From Pavlovales sp. CCMP2436 (lineage: Eukaryota; Haptophyta; Pavlovophyceae; Pavlovales): a stretch of 14,586 nt of DNA. How positions within the stretch are numbered: the first letter of the stretch is position 1; every line of letters starts with the position of its first letter. This document shows positions 14,218-14,586 of this stretch, piece by piece. The position numbers and the translations under genes were made by a program. Under the pieces are notes generated by a model. The model did no database searches, was not told the DNA's origin, and worked only from the letters and a program-made list of their open reading frames with translations. The stretch spans positions 801,111 to 815,696 of the forward strand of contig MU631309.1 of assembly GCA_026770615.1 (NCBI GenBank), read 5' to 3'.

Positions 14218-14586
14218 ATGGGCCTGTTCACATGGTTCTACGGCGGCGGGGAGGGCGGCGGCGGGGAGGGTGGCGAGGACCAGGGCGGCGATGAGGGCGG
14301 CGATGATGGCCCGGGGCTTCGCTCTCCCAGCAACGAGGGGCCCGTCAGCCCAGTCGGGCGCCAGCTACCGCACGAGACTGAGCTGCTTTCGCATCTGCAT
14401 GACCCTGGCAGTGGAGGCATCAACCGCACGCTGCCATTCCGCAGGATGGAGCCGAGGTTGGAAGCCGGCGGTGGCGGTGGCAGTGACAGCGATGTCGACG
14501 GAGGTGGGGGTTGGGATAACGACTACGAGCAGGGGCATGTGTGGCCTGATCACCAGGGGGGGGAGCAGGGGGGGGAGCGGCGGGGG
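14218..14586 (+). CDS. acidic Gly-rich protein, 3' end outside the window
   Basis: An ATG at 14218 opens a frame with no stop through the right edge, 123 codons. It begins MGLFTWFYGGGEGGGG and alternates Gly-rich and Asp/Glu-rich stretches with a more complex middle (PVSPVGRQLPHETELLSHLH, INRTLPFRRMEPRLE), then SDSDVDGGGGWDNDYEQ. The middle part is not simple repeat, which favours real coding. I do not recognise it. It may be the start of a host gene or a structural protein of another retroelement; the hydrophobic-aromatic N-terminus followed by a disordered acidic region fits either. Confidence 0.45.
   Translation, partial: MGLFTWFYGGGEGGGGEGGEDQGGDEGGDDGPGLRSPSNEGPVSPVGRQLPHETELLSHLHDPGSGGINRTLPFRRMEPRLEAGGGGGSDSDVDGGGGWDNDYEQGHVWPDHQGGEQGGERRG

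Overview
The window looks like a GC-rich nuclear genome of a single-celled eukaryote, most likely a microalga or related protist. The evidence is strong G/C preference at third codon positions, intron-less reading frames separated by AT-richer spacers, an ecto-apyrase of the GDA1/CD39 family, and eukaryotic retrotransposons of three classes. No tRNA, rRNA, CRISPR array or bacterial-style operon was seen. The lineage (haptophyte, stramenopile, green or other alga) cannot be fixed from sequence alone.

Layout. 1-2614 is the 3' half of a Ty1/copia LTR retrotransposon on the + strand: reverse transcriptase and RNase H with one nonsense codon, a 19-unit 24-bp minisatellite, a G7 polypurine tract and a 301-bp 3' LTR (TGTTGG...CCAACA). 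2615-3081 carries a doubtful minus-strand reading frame abutting the LTR. 3522-4826 is an intact 434-residue protein I do not recognise. 4827-5477 is an AT-rich spacer with a microsatellite, a perfect palindrome, two E2F-like sites, a TATA-like box and a small upstream ORF. 5478-7175 is an intact apyrase-type nucleoside phosphatase with all conserved regions and a C-terminal membrane span. 7565-8205 and 8234-8595 are two minus-strand copies of one repeat that share a 3' end and an A/T-rich tail but have different 5' limits, as 5'-truncated LINE-like copies do. 8596-9303 is non-coding with short dispersed repeats.

9304 to about 13653 is a degenerate DIRS/Ngaro-like tyrosine-recombinase retrotransposon: a 143-bp repeat at both ends, a gag-like frame, an RT/RNase H frame, and a tyrosine recombinase broken by two stop codons. 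The RT has Val where motif A Asp is expected, and the recombinase has Gln where the HxxR Arg is expected, so this copy should be inactive by itself. A small duplication/inversion sits inside the RT/RNase H frame. Beyond it come a cluster of strong hairpins, a long imperfect palindrome, and the start of an acidic Gly-rich frame that runs off the right edge.

The two host genes show no functional link to each other. The rest is transposon debris. I found no convincing new multi-gene system. The most distinctive points are the decay pattern of the DIRS-like element, its internal templated rearrangement, the minisatellite at the copia 3' end, the paired E2F-like motifs before the apyrase, and the unrecognised 434-residue protein.
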